In this document: in pieces, positions 24,264-33,380 of the stretch
How the letters are laid out: each line of letters starts with the position of its first letter
Numbering within the stretch: position 1 is the stretch's first letter
Source of the DNA: JBEKCP01 sp049509515
GTDB lineage: Bacteria; Planctomycetota; Planctomycetia; Pirellulales; Thermoguttaceae
Length of the DNA stretch: 64,000 nt
Reading direction: 5' to 3'
Assembly (NCBI GenBank): GCA_049509515.1
Contig: JBEKZV010000024.1
Span: forward strand, 1-64,000
Program-made: the position numbers and the translations under genes
The notes under the pieces: model-generated
Told to the model about the DNA's origin: nothing
Database searches by the model: none
Seen by the model: the letters and a program-made list of their open reading frames with translations, nothing else

Positions 24264-25978
24264 CAGGCGGGCTCCTGGCCGGCGCGGCGGCGGATGGCGA
24301 TGAGGTCTTTCATCGTCCGGTACAGCGGCCCGGCGGGCGTTCCGAACGCATCGTGCAACGTGCGGTAGATCGCGTACAGCTCGGCGTAGGTCCGGGCCGC
24401 GGCCCGATCGGGCCGGAAAACCTGCGGCTTGACGCCGGTCATGCGGCGCTGGGCCTGCTCCGCGGTGCGGTAGGCCCCGCCGGCGACCGCCCCGAAGATG
24501 GCGGCCCCCAGGGCGCAGGTCTGCGACGAGCGGCTGACTTTCATGGGACGGTTGCAGACGTCGGCATAGATCTGCATGACGAAGCTGTTCTTCTCGGCGA
24601 TGCCGCCGCAGTTGACCACTTCCTTTACGGCCACGCCGTATTCCTCCAGCCGGCGGATGATGGTCAAGGCCCCGAAGGCCGTGGCTTCCACCAGGGCCCG
24701 ATAGATCTCGGCCGCCGTGGTGTGCAGGGTCTGTCCCACCAGCAGACCGCCCAACAGGGGATCGACCAGGACCGTCCGGTTGCCGTTGTTCCAGTCCAGG
24801 GCCAAGAGGCCGCTCTGGCCGGGGCGGAGTTTTTCGGCCTGGCGGGTCAGGTGCTCGTGGGCATCCGCCTCGGACTCGTAAGCGGGCGCGCCGGCCCCGG
24901 AGGCCAAGTGCGTGACGAACCAGTTGAAGATGTCGCCCACGGCGGATTGCCCGGCCTCCAGGCCGTACATGCCGGGCACTACGGAGCCGGGCACGATGCC
25001 GCACAGCCCGGGGATGTCCGGCAGGTCACGGTCGCCGGGGGCGACCATGATGTCGCAGGTGCTGGTGCCGATGATCTTCACGAGCGTGCCGGGCCGCACG
25101 CCGGCGCCCACCGCGCCCATGTGGGCGTCGAAGGCCCCCACGGCCACGGCGATCCCCGGCGGCAGGCCCACCTTGCCGGCCACGGCGGCGGTCAGGTCGC
25201 CGGCCTTGTGGTCGGCGGGGACGGCCCGCGGGGCGTAGTGGTCGCGGACGCCGGCCAGGGCGGGATCGAGCCGGGCCAGGAACCTTTTTTGGGGCAGGCC
25301 GCCCCAGCGGTCGTTGTACAGGGCCTTGTGCCCCGCCGCGCAGATGCCCCGCGGCAGCGTGTCCGGGTCGCAATTGCCGGTCAGGAACGCGGGGATGAAA
25401 TCGGCCAGCTCCACCCAGGAGTAGGCCGCCGCGAAGACCTTGGCCGCCGTCCGCCGGCAGTGCAGGATCTTCGACCAGTACCACTCGCTGCTGTACGTGC
25501 CGCCGCAGCGGGCCAGGTAGGGCATGGGCTCCCCGGCTGCCTTCTCGGTGATCTCGGCCGCCTCGGCATGCGCCGTGTGGTCCTTCCACAGCCAGGCCTG
25601 CGCGGCCGGGTGGTTGCGGAACTCCGGCGAGAGGGCCAGCGGCGTGCCGTCGCGGGCCACGGGGATCGGCGTCGAGCCGGTCGTATCCACCCCGATTCCC
25701 AGCACGTTTTCCGGTTTGAAGCCGCGGTGCCGCCTTGCCGCCGCCACCGCCCCGCCGAGCGACTCGTACAGCCCCGCGACATAGTCGGCCGGGTTCTGCC
25801 GGGCGGTGTGGGGGTTCTTGGGGTCCAGGAGGATGCCCGCCTCGCCGCTGGGGTACTGGTAGACGTGGCTGGCGATCTCGCCGCCGTCGGCCAGGTCGAT
25901 CACCAGGGCCCGCACGCTGTTGGTGCCGAAGTCCAGTCCGATTGCAAACGAGCTGCCGCGTGTCTTGGGATTCTGCAC
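24263..25978 (-). CDS. araB: ribulokinase
   Basis: The 571-residue FGGY-type kinase phosphorylates L-ribulose. The N-terminal phosphate-1 motif is IGLDFGTNSVRALVID, and GVDTTGSTPIPV, KDHTAHAEAAEI and a C-terminal VNCGGIAEKNSFVMQIYADV ATP-binding block are all present. The start is a GTG at 25978 with GAGGAG 6-7 nt upstream. Its stop overlaps araD, and its start is 11 bp after the transporter stop, so transporter-araB-araD is a tight operon. Confidence 0.95.
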   Translation of the reverse strand: MQNPKTRGSSFAIGLDFGTNSVRALVIDLADGGEIASHVYQYPSGEAGILLDPKNPHTARQNPADYVAGLYESLGGAVAAARRHRGFKPENVLGIGVDTTGSTPIPVARDGTPLALSPEFRNHPAAQAWLWKDHTAHAEAAEITEKAAGEPMPYLARCGGTYSSEWYWSKILHCRRTAAKVFAAAYSWVELADFIPAFLTGNCDPDTLPRGICAAGHKALYNDRWGGLPQKRFLARLDPALAGVRDHYAPRAVPADHKAGDLTAAVAGKVGLPPGIAVAVGAFDAHMGAVGAGVRPGTLVKIIGTSTCDIMVAPGDRDLPDIPGLCGIVPGSVVPGMYGLEAGQSAVGDIFNWFVTHLASGAGAPAYESEADAHEHLTRQAEKLRPGQSGLLALDWNNGNRTVLVDPLLGGLLVGQTLHTTAAEIYRALVEATAFGALTIIRRLEEYGVAVKEVVNCGGIAEKNSFVMQIYADVCNRPMKVSRSSQTCALGAAIFGAVAGGAYRTAEQAQRRMTGVKPQVFRPDRAAARTYAELYAIYRTLHDAFGTPAGPLYRTMKDLIAIRRRAGQEPA

Positions 25979-25989
25979 GGCTGTTCTCC

Positions 25990-28110
25990 TCAATCCACTT
26001 CGGGGTGCATCCAGCGGTTGAGCTTCGGGGCCAAAGCGAAGCAGATGGCGGCGAAAACGAACGAGCTGACCGCCAGGGCTCCCCAGACGTTTCCATAGAC
26101 GTGTACCGTCTCGATGGGCGGCGGGATGCGGCCGCCCGGCGTCAGCACGCTGCTGGCCTGGGCGATCATCTCGGCCAGCAATTGGGCATAGGCGGAGGCC
26201 AGGAACCAGGTGCCCATGACCGTGCTGACCAGGTGGACGGGCGAGAGGCGGGTAACCATCGACAGCCCCACCGGCGACAGGCACAATTCGCCGGTGGTGT
26301 ACGGCAGGTAGGCGAGGATGAGCCAGACGAGGGGCACCATGCCGCGCCCGTCGCACGTCCAGGTGCCATACCAGAACAGGCCGAAGCCGAGGCCCAATTG
26401 CAGCAGTCCCATCGCGAACTTCACCGGCGTGCTGGGCTCCCAGCCGCGCGAGCCCAAGAACGTCCACAGCCCTGCCAACACGGGGCCCAAGAGCAGGATG
26501 TAAATCGAGTTGACCGACTGGAAGCTGGCCGCGGGAACGTCGCGGGCGCGAGTGGCGATTCCCATGCCCACGTCATCCGCAGTGACCGCCCAATCGATCT
26601 CGAAGGATTTGTCGTCCTTCCCGTGTTCTTTTCGCGACTTCTCGAGCTGGTCGAGCGTGAACACCTGGGTGCCGTTGCGGTAGCCGACCTGCTCCTGGGT
26701 CGGTTGGATCTTGATGGTGCTGCCGACCTCGCCGGCCGTGACCGTGCGCTGCACCAGGACGCGGCGGACGTTGCGGTCGGTGAAGAAGTTCAGCGAGCTG
26801 CCTGCCTGCTCGAAGAAGGCGAAGAAGAGCATCGAGAAAAACGTGAGGACCAACACGACCTGCAGCCGCTCCCGCGCTACCCGCTCCAGTCGGACCATCT
26901 CGACGAGCAGGTAAACGACGCAGGCCAAGCCGGCGACAAAGAGCATCAGGCCGGCCGGCCGGCTGCCCTCCACGATCACGACGCCCGCAGCGCGGACCAG
27001 TGGGTTCGGGCTTTCTTCCATCTGCTTGGTCGTGGCGTCCGGAACCAGGGTGAGCGGCGCGCCGCCGAAGGGCACCCCGCGGAACTTCGCGGTTTTCTCG
27101 CCTTCGAGCGCTTCCGCGCCGGCCGGCTTCTTCTCGGCTTGGGATGATTCCGGGGCGGCCTTCTCTTTGCCGCCCGCGGGCGATGCCGTGCCGGCCTGCT
27201 CGCCGCGCGGGGGCCGGAAGAGGAGCCCAACACCCGAGACGAGGAAGACGAACAGCACCACGGCCCCGGCGGTGCCCAGGTACAGCGTCCACTCGCGCGA
27301 GAGCGGGCCGAAAAAGGGCTTGCGGAGCCGCTGGCGATCGGGTGGAGCGCCGGCGTCCCGCGGCAGCCCGCCACGTCCCAGGGCCGTCCACGCGATTCCC
27401 CCCGCCACCAAGAGCGCCACCGCCACGAAAACATTCATGGCGATCGATAACGGGTCGTCGGGATGGTAGCCGAGAAGCCCCGCCGCCGTCACCAGCGAGG
27501 TCAGCAGGATCAGGATGCGGCTCAGCGGCGTCGGCGCGATGAACAGGGCGACACCGGAGAGCATCCCCGCCGTTGCCAGCGCGAAGCCGTACTGCCGGCC
27601 GTACTCCTCGCCGATGAAACTGCACAGCAGCGGCGACATGGCCGCTCCCAGGTTGATCCCCAGGTAGAAAATCGTAAAGCCGCCGTCGCGCTTCCGGCTG
27701 CCGGGCTTATAGAGCGATCCGACGATGGTCGAGATGTTCGGTTTGAAGAAGCCGTTGCCGGTGATCAACAGCGCCAGGGCCGTGAAAAAGGCCCAGCGGT
27801 CCGGGATGGTCATCATGAATTGCCCGGCGGCCATCAACAGGCCGCCGAGAATGATCGCCCGGCGGGCGCCCAGCAGGCGGTCGGCCAACATGCCACCGAA
27901 GAACGGCGACATGTAGACCAGCGACGTGTACGCCCCGTAAACCGTATTGGCCGTGCTGTCTCCGTAGGCCAAGAAGTCCTTGGTCATGTAGAAGACCAGC
28001 AGGGCCCGCATCCCGTAGAACGAAAACCGCTCCCACATCTCGACGAAGAACAGGCCGAACAGCCCGGTCGGCTGCCCCAATAGGGTTGCGGAGTCGCGAT
28101 TCTCGGCCAT
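25990..28110 (-). CDS. POT-family (proton-dependent oligopeptide) transporter in the ara operon
   Basis: The 706-residue multi-pass major-facilitator protein has the POT signature E-x-x-E-R-F (FVEMWERFSFYGMRALLVFY), GGMLADRLLGARRAIILGG, and FFKPNISTIVGSLYKPGSRKRDGGFTI. The C-terminal half has EMIAQASSVL and FFTDRN. A long polar loop (EQAGTASPAGGKEKAAPESS and on) splits the halves. POT proteins normally import di- and tripeptides with protons. Its position 11 bp before araB suggests an arabinose-related substrate here, which is unusual. GGGAGG precedes the ATG. Confidence 0.88.
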   Translation of the reverse strand: MAENRDSATLLGQPTGLFGLFFVEMWERFSFYGMRALLVFYMTKDFLAYGDSTANTVYGAYTSLVYMSPFFGGMLADRLLGARRAIILGGLLMAAGQFMMTIPDRWAFFTALALLITGNGFFKPNISTIVGSLYKPGSRKRDGGFTIFYLGINLGAAMSPLLCSFIGEEYGRQYGFALATAGMLSGVALFIAPTPLSRILILLTSLVTAAGLLGYHPDDPLSIAMNVFVAVALLVAGGIAWTALGRGGLPRDAGAPPDRQRLRKPFFGPLSREWTLYLGTAGAVVLFVFLVSGVGLLFRPPRGEQAGTASPAGGKEKAAPESSQAEKKPAGAEALEGEKTAKFRGVPFGGAPLTLVPDATTKQMEESPNPLVRAAGVVIVEGSRPAGLMLFVAGLACVVYLLVEMVRLERVARERLQVVLVLTFFSMLFFAFFEQAGSSLNFFTDRNVRRVLVQRTVTAGEVGSTIKIQPTQEQVGYRNGTQVFTLDQLEKSRKEHGKDDKSFEIDWAVTADDVGMGIATRARDVPAASFQSVNSIYILLLGPVLAGLWTFLGSRGWEPSTPVKFAMGLLQLGLGFGLFWYGTWTCDGRGMVPLVWLILAYLPYTTGELCLSPVGLSMVTRLSPVHLVSTVMGTWFLASAYAQLLAEMIAQASSVLTPGGRIPPPIETVHVYGNVWGALAVSSFVFAAICFALAPKLNRWMHPEVD

Positions 28111-28335
28111 GTATCCTCCCGATCTCTGCGCTGTCTGCTTCGCGGCCCCCCCGAGCATAGTCAGCGCGGGCGGTACCCCCAAGATAACCAGACGTGCCGG
28201 CCGCGTCGAGTAGCCTGCCTCGGGGGAGCCCCATCGCCTGGGGGCACGCCCAAACTGCTCTTCCCCCACGGGCTGATTTATGGTAGGAACCCGCGAATTT
28301 TCTCGGGACGGTATCCCTCTTTCGGGGGCTTGCCT

Positions 28336-30591
28336 ATGCGACGCTTCATTGCCGGCATCCTCGCGGTAGCCGCTGTGGCCGCGCTGGGGTTCTTTGCCAT
28401 TGCCAAGGCCCAGCGGGGCGGCCCGGACCAAGTCGATTCCGAACAGGCGGCGGCCGCCGATCCGGGGCCGTACCAGAACCCGATGCGGCCCGCCGCAGCG
28501 GAAAGCCCGCCGCAGAAGCCGGCTGCCGATCCCTTCATGCCGCGAGAGGCCCGCTCCGACCCGCTCGTGCAAACGGCCGGCGGCCAAGAGGCGGCTGGGA
28601 CGAAAGGCCGCCAGGAGCTTCCCCCCGTGCCTCCGCCCGCCCCGGTGATGGGCCCGGACCCGGGCGCCGCCCACCGGCTCGAGACGGCATCCGATCCGCC
28701 GGGCTCGCGGGAGCCGCCCCCATTTCGGGCCGATCCGCCGGCGGCCGCCGATCCGGGGCCGTACCGGAACCCGCTGCGTCCTGACGCGGCCGAAAACCCG
28801 CCGCAGAAGCCGGCTGCCGATCCCTTCGCGATGCGAGAGGTCCGCGCCGACCCGGTCGTTCGCACGGCCAGCGGCCAAGAGGCCACCGGGTTGAAGGGCC
28901 GCGACGAGTTTCCACCCGCGCCTCCGGCCGCCCCCTTGCCGGGCCCGGAACTGGGCGGCACCCGCCGGCTCGATACGGCGTCCGATCCGCCGGGCTCGCG
29001 GGAGCCGGCCCCATTTCGGGCCGATCCGGCGGCGGCCCCGGCGATGACGTTGCTCGCCCCGCTGCCGCGCAACGAGGTCCCGCCACGCAACGACGCGCCG
29101 CTACGGTCCGAGGCGACTGGGCAAACGAGGCAAGATGCCTTTGCTGCCGAGGTCCCCCCGCGGGCCGATGCGGCCGACGCAGCGGCCGACGGCGTCGGGC
29201 AGCCCGGCGACAAACGCCTCGAAGGCCCGCAAACCCCGCAATTGACCATCCAAAAACTCGCCCCGCCGGAGATCCAGGTGGGCCGGCCCGCCGTCTTCCG
29301 CGTGAAGGTCCGCAATACGGGCACGGTGCCGGCCGCCAACGTGCGGGTCTCGGACCAGGTTCCCCGGGGGACGCGGCTCTTGGGCAGCACCCCGCAGGCA
29401 TCGCAAGGCAGCCACGGCGAGCTGGTCTGGTCGCTCGGCGCCCTGGCGCCGGGCCAGGAGTCCACCGTCGAGATGCAGTTGTTGCCCACCGCCGAAGGCG
29501 AGATCGGCAGCGTGGCCAGCGTCGGGTTCGACGCCGGCGCCTCGGCCCGCTCCGTCTCCACCCGCCCCCGGCTGGTCATCGAGACCACCGGGACCGGCCG
29601 CGTACTGGTCGGCGACCAGGCCACGCTGACATTCGTCGTATCGAACCCCGGCACGGGCGTCGCCACCGGCGTGGTGCTGGAGGAGCGGGTTCCCGCTGGA
29701 TTGACCCACCCGGCCGGCGGCCAACTGGAATACCCGATCGGCGATCTGCGGCCCGGCGAGACCCGCAAGCTAGACCTGAAAATGAAGGCCGTCCGGGCGG
29801 GCCAGACGAGCAACGTCGTTGCCGCCCGCGGCGACGCCAGCCTCCGCTGCGAGCACCGCTTCAACCTGGAGGTGGTCGCGCCGCAGTTGGACATCGCCCT
29901 GGCCGGTCCCAAGCGGCGCTACCTGGAGCGGGAGGCGACGTACCAGGTTTCGGTGGTGAACCCGGGCACGGCCGCCGCCCAGCAAGTCGAGCTGGTGGCC
30001 TACTTGCCGCCGGGGCTGCGGTTCGTGGGGGCCAACAACGCCGGCCATTACGACGAGGCCACCCGCGCCGTCTCCTGGCGGCTTGCCGAGCTGCCCACGA
30101 ACCAGCGGGGCAACGTCGAGCTGGTGACCTTGCCCGTGGAGGCCGGCCAGCAGAACATCAAGATCCGCGGCACCGCGGCGCGCGGGCTGGCGGTCGAGAA
30201 GGAGCAGCCGGTCGTGGTCGAGGGGGTCGCCGCCGTGTTGTTCCAGGTGGCCGGCACGCGGAATCCCATCGACGTCGGCGGCGAGACGACCTACGAGGTC
30301 CGCGTGGTCAACCAGGGATCGAAGGCGGCCGGCAACGTCCGCGTGGCGCTCGTCCTGCCGCCGGAGCTCAAGCCGCTGGGGGCCGAAGGCCCGACGCGCT
30401 ACAGCATCCAGAACGGCCAGGTGGTCTTCGAGGGCCTGGCCCAACTGCCCCCCAAGGCCGACGCCCTCTACCGCGTGCGGGCCCAGGGCCTGCGGCCCGG
30501 CGACCTGCGGGTCCGCTGCCAGCTCCTGACCGACGACCTGCAGACGCCGGTCACGAAGGAAGAGAGCACGCAGGTCTGCGCGGACGAGTAG
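28336..30591 (+). CDS. large secreted DUF11/CARDB-type repeat protein
   Basis: The 751-residue exported protein has an N-terminal signal helix (RRFIAGILAVAAVAALGFF). Residues about 39-232 are two tandem 97-residue Pro/Ala/Asp-rich units that share GPY(Q/R)NP(M/L)RP and PPQKPAADPF, and are probably disordered. The rest consists of about four Ig-like DUF11 domains marked by VRNTGTVPAANVRVSDQVP, NPGTGVATGVVLEERVP, NPGTAAAQQVELVAYLPPGL and NQGSKAAGNVRVALVLPPEL. Such proteins are surface or cell-envelope components in Planctomycetota. It is monocistronic and opposes the POT gene. Confidence 0.85.
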   Translation: MRRFIAGILAVAAVAALGFFAIAKAQRGGPDQVDSEQAAAADPGPYQNPMRPAAAESPPQKPAADPFMPREARSDPLVQTAGGQEAAGTKGRQELPPVPPPAPVMGPDPGAAHRLETASDPPGSREPPPFRADPPAAADPGPYRNPLRPDAAENPPQKPAADPFAMREVRADPVVRTASGQEATGLKGRDEFPPAPPAAPLPGPELGGTRRLDTASDPPGSREPAPFRADPAAAPAMTLLAPLPRNEVPPRNDAPLRSEATGQTRQDAFAAEVPPRADAADAAADGVGQPGDKRLEGPQTPQLTIQKLAPPEIQVGRPAVFRVKVRNTGTVPAANVRVSDQVPRGTRLLGSTPQASQGSHGELVWSLGALAPGQESTVEMQLLPTAEGEIGSVASVGFDAGASARSVSTRPRLVIETTGTGRVLVGDQATLTFVVSNPGTGVATGVVLEERVPAGLTHPAGGQLEYPIGDLRPGETRKLDLKMKAVRAGQTSNVVAARGDASLRCEHRFNLEVVAPQLDIALAGPKRRYLEREATYQVSVVNPGTAAAQQVELVAYLPPGLRFVGANNAGHYDEATRAVSWRLAELPTNQRGNVELVTLPVEAGQQNIKIRGTAARGLAVEKEQPVVVEGVAAVLFQVAGTRNPIDVGGETTYEVRVVNQGSKAAGNVRVALVLPPELKPLGAEGPTRYSIQNGQVVFEGLAQLPPKADALYRVRAQGLRPGDLRVRCQLLTDDLQTPVTKEESTQVCADE
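28450..29031 (+). repeat. tandem 291-bp coding repeat (2 units)
   Basis: Two adjacent units of 97 codons at 28450 and 28741 in the N-terminal region of the DUF11 protein. The first 84 bp of each are nearly identical, with more divergence later. Recent tandem duplication inside the gene. Confidence 0.8.
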
Positions 30592-30680
30592 GGCCTTGGC
30601 CGAACGCCCCCCTTGTGCGGCTCGCGCCCCGTGGGCATACTCGACCCTTTGCAGAGCGGGCCCTGTTGCCCCCTTCGGGT

Positions 30681-31217
30681 ATGTGGCCGATGTTCGAGAT
30701 AGCCAGGTTTGCAGGAACGCCCGGCCGAAGCATCGTCGTCCAGACGCACAAGGGAACGGGGCTGGAAAACTACGTGGCCCCTGAACCGACCGTCCAGAGC
30801 GCGAACCTGTATGCTGCCAAGCGAAAACAGCATCCGGGCTGGGCTCAGCGAAAGCCGGCTGCGGGCGTGTATAATTGTGCTGGAATGGTTTGGGCTTCCA
30901 GGAGGACCACTCTGCCTGAGCCGTCCGACTGGCGAAGGGTATTGCAGGAGGATAATTACCGGCAAGTCCGCCGTGGCGAGCTGCCCCATGTGGGGGACCT
31001 TGTGGTCTATGTGAGGAAGGGCTACACGGAGATCCTTCACGTGGCGGTCGTCTTCAGCGTCGATCGGTTTATCGGGCACGACCCCAGCGGCGGCGTAGCA
31101 ATTCGTGTTCTCAGCAAGTGGGACAACCAGTCGGGTGAAGACAGCCACGCCTTGGACGATCTCGTCCTGAACGGTGGCGAAGAATACGTTAGCGAGATTT
31201 GGACTGACCGGCCGTAG
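30681..31217 (+). CDS. papain-like (NlpC/P60/CHAP-type) amidase candidate
   Basis: The 178-residue protein has no evident signal peptide. Cys66 in VYNCAGMVWASRR and His120 in EILHVAVVFSVDRFIG are arranged like the catalytic pair of NlpC/P60 or CHAP cysteine peptidases. GELPHVGDLVVYVRKG precedes the His strand, as in that fold, and GHDPSGG supplies a possible third polar residue. Homology is inferred from motif order only. ATG 30681 is used; ATG 30690 is an alternative, and neither has a strong ribosome site. It heads a three-gene set with 31245-31775 and 31762-32145. Confidence 0.55.
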   Translation: MWPMFEIARFAGTPGRSIVVQTHKGTGLENYVAPEPTVQSANLYAAKRKQHPGWAQRKPAAGVYNCAGMVWASRRTTLPEPSDWRRVLQEDNYRQVRRGELPHVGDLVVYVRKGYTEILHVAVVFSVDRFIGHDPSGGVAIRVLSKWDNQSGEDSHALDDLVLNGGEEYVSEIWTDRP

Positions 31218-31244
31218 GACTTGGCAGCGCATCGGGAGAACAGC

Positions 31245-31775
31245 ATGGCGTCTCGCGTTCTGGCGGCTCTGGCCTCCGACGAATTCCTGGTTTCTTTGGG
31301 AACCGTCTCGTCTGCCGAAGCGCTGAGGAGGCATCTGCAGCAGTCGGAATTCGTTAAAGCGGTCGGGGAGGCGCTCACCAGCGGAGAGGTCTCCGAGGAG
31401 CGAGTTCGGCAATTCGTTTCGGACTTGATGAGGTCGTTCAAGCCGGGTGAACAGTTCTTCTACGATCCGGCCCTCGCCGCGCTGGCCGTCGTCATGCGGA
31501 GGAGGTACACGCCGTTCGCGGATGAATTTCTGCTCGACCTGGCGAGGGTGGGCAGGATTGTGGAATTCCCGTTCAGTCCGCGGGTGGCACAACTGTGCAG
31601 GCTCGAATGGGGAGCCCGGCACCCACGCGTCAAGAAGAAGACCAAGACGTACAACGAAGCGGCCCTTCGGGCCTTGCGGCATGCGAAGTTCTCGTATCGC
31701 GTTGTGCTCGTCAGCAGCCGGCGTCTGAAGCGAACTGGAACAATCAAGCGGGAAGCAAGCTATGCCACGTCTTGA
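31245..31775 (+). CDS. hypothetical protein of three-gene cassette
   Basis: The 176-residue, largely helical protein (ASRVLAALASDEFLVSLG, EALTSGEVSEERVRQFVSDL, ADEFLLDLARVGRIVE) has a basic C-terminal third (HPRVKKKTKTYNEAAL, SSRRLKRTGTIKREAS). No family is recognised. A GGGAGA ribosome site precedes the ATG. The last 14 bp overlap the DUF6941 gene in another frame, so translation is coupled. Confidence 0.6.
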   Translation: MASRVLAALASDEFLVSLGTVSSAEALRRHLQQSEFVKAVGEALTSGEVSEERVRQFVSDLMRSFKPGEQFFYDPALAALAVVMRRRYTPFADEFLLDLARVGRIVEFPFSPRVAQLCRLEWGARHPRVKKKTKTYNEAALRALRHAKFSYRVVLVSSRRLKRTGTIKREASYATS

Positions 31776-32145
31776 GTACTTCCTCGTTAGCGAGAGCAGC
31801 ACCGTCGACAACGAGACCGGGGCCCTCAGCGTTTTCAACGTCATTAACGAGATCAAGGTCGAGAGCTTTCCGGCGGTACTGCCGAAACTCGCCCTGGTTA
31901 CCTGCTGGATTCCAACTCCCGACGAAATCCGCGACGGAGACGAATTCCAGGTTACCTTCGAGTTCAGCGTGCCCGGTTCAACGGAGAACGGGAAGATTCG
32001 CAGTAGCTTTCAGGCCGAGTCGAGTTTCCAGCACTTGATCATGAACGTTGTGGGAGTCCCCGTGGCTCGTCCCGGGGAGATCGTGATAGCCCTGCTGCTC
32101 GATGACCAGAAGCAGGCGTCGCACACGATCTTCGTGACCGCCTGA
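31762..32145 (+). CDS. DUF6941-like protein
   Basis: The 127-residue beta-rich protein opens MPRLEYFLVSESSTVDNETG, followed by LSVFNVINEIKVESFPAVLP and ending SHTIFVTA, the pattern of DUF6941. The family is uncharacterised. It is the last gene of the cassette with the amidase-like protein and the helical protein, overlapping the latter by 14 bp. Confidence 0.7.
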   Translation: MPRLEYFLVSESSTVDNETGALSVFNVINEIKVESFPAVLPKLALVTCWIPTPDEIRDGDEFQVTFEFSVPGSTENGKIRSSFQAESSFQHLIMNVVGVPVARPGEIVIALLLDDQKQASHTIFVTA

Positions 32146-32812
32146 GGTTATTCGACGCGGCTCTAAGCGTCCACGGGGCGGGCGGGACTAGTCGCCGCCC
32201 CGGCCTGGCCGCAACTTGGCGCGTCCCCGGCGTCTACTGACACCTCTCACCTGACACCTCGCGCCGCCCGGGGATTCGGCCCTCAAGAAAGCGGCCTGAA
32301 ACGCCTTCCGGACCGGCCGTCCGGCCCGGCTCAGGAAGGCTTCGGCAGGACCCGGCCCGCCGGATCAACGTTCGTCCCACGGGGGGTTTTTCCGCCGGGT
32401 GCCGACAACCGCCTCTACTGGGATGCGCGTCCCAGCAAAGGGTCGTTTTTCGGGATTCCCGTAAAACGCTTGACTTGATGAGAAAGCGGTCTGAATGTCT
32501 GTGTCGGCAACGCCCTGGTGCAGAGCGCCGGCCGGAACCGTGTGGATGAGAGGCCGTCTCTGACCGACGCGCTGGGCCGTCTCCCCGCGATCCGGTTTGA
32601 CGACACTGCGACCCTGGTAGCCCTGCCGCGGGATCGCTGGGATGCGGTACATCCCGCGCATCTGCTCACTGAACGCGCGGAACCCTCCCGCAAAGCACGG
32701 GTTCGTCGCCACCGCCTGTTCCAACCGCCTCGGCGTTCATTGACAACGTTCATGGGTCGGGTAGACTGGGGCGACTGCGGCCGTAGCGGCAAACTATCGA
32801 GGAAATTAACAC
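32146..32812. other. intergenic region with repeat remnants
   Basis: At 32190-32240 is GTCGCCGCCCCGGCCTGGCC followed by GCAACTTGGCG, matching a similar segment near 38612-38650. At 32238-32259 is GACACCTCTCACCTGACACCT, related to the AGGTGTC tandem at 47943-47972. 32260-32760 shows no gene I can support. Confidence 0.5.
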
Positions 32813-33172
32813 ATGGCGACCAAGAAAAAAGCCCCTCCTGCGAACCCCACCCTCCCCCCGACATTCCAGGCGTTCGTCAATAAGTTCCCCGCCCTGGGAG
32901 AGGCCCACGAGCGGGTCGGCAAGGTCGTGGACGCCGCCGGTCCGCTGGACCGCAAGACCTGCGAACTAATCAAGGCGGGCATCTGCGTCGGCGGCGGTCT
33001 GGAGTCGGCACTGCGAAGCCACGTCCGCCGAGCCATGCAGCACGGCGCGACCGAAACGGAGGTCGAGCAGGCGATTCTGCTGGCCATGAACACGTGCGGA
33101 TTCCCCCGCACCGTGGCCGCCTGGCAATGGGCCTGGCAGCAGATCGAGCGCGATCGAGCAAACGACGGTTGA
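32813..33172 (+). CDS. carboxymuconolactone decarboxylase-like (AhpD-like fold) protein
   Basis: The 119-residue all-alpha protein has a Lys-rich start and then the CMD core LDRKTCELIKAGICVGGGLE, ALRSHVRRAMQHGATETEVE and QAILLAMNTCGFPRTVAAW. The CxxC pair of AhpD peroxidases is not present (Cys in GICVGG stands alone), so thiol-peroxidase activity is doubtful. GAGGAA lies about 8 nt before the ATG. It precedes the formate dehydrogenase operon by 208 bp with its own promoter between. Confidence 0.8.
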   Translation: MATKKKAPPANPTLPPTFQAFVNKFPALGEAHERVGKVVDAAGPLDRKTCELIKAGICVGGGLESALRSHVRRAMQHGATETEVEQAILLAMNTCGFPRTVAAWQWAWQQIERDRANDG

Positions 33173-33278
33173 TGCCTGCCCCGTTTCGCGCCAGAGCGAT
33201 TCCCGCGATGCACTGTCTTCGTCTTCCGCGCGCCTTATACATCAGTGCGCAGCATCTGATTTGCACCTGCGCCGAACC

Positions 33279-33307
33279 TTGCCGCGAAGGCCGGTTTGTT
33301 GTATAAC
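33279..33307 (+). promoter_or_regulatory. sigma70-type promoter of formate dehydrogenase operon
   Basis: -35 TTGCCG, a 17-nt spacer, and -10 TATAAC, about 70 bp before the ATG at 33381. Both boxes are close to consensus and the spacing is ideal. Confidence 0.5.
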
Positions 33308-33380
33308 GTGTGGTAGGGATGTCGTGGCGGCACAATCGTTGTTTAGTGCGGCAATTATCATTCCGCGTCCGAGGCTGACA

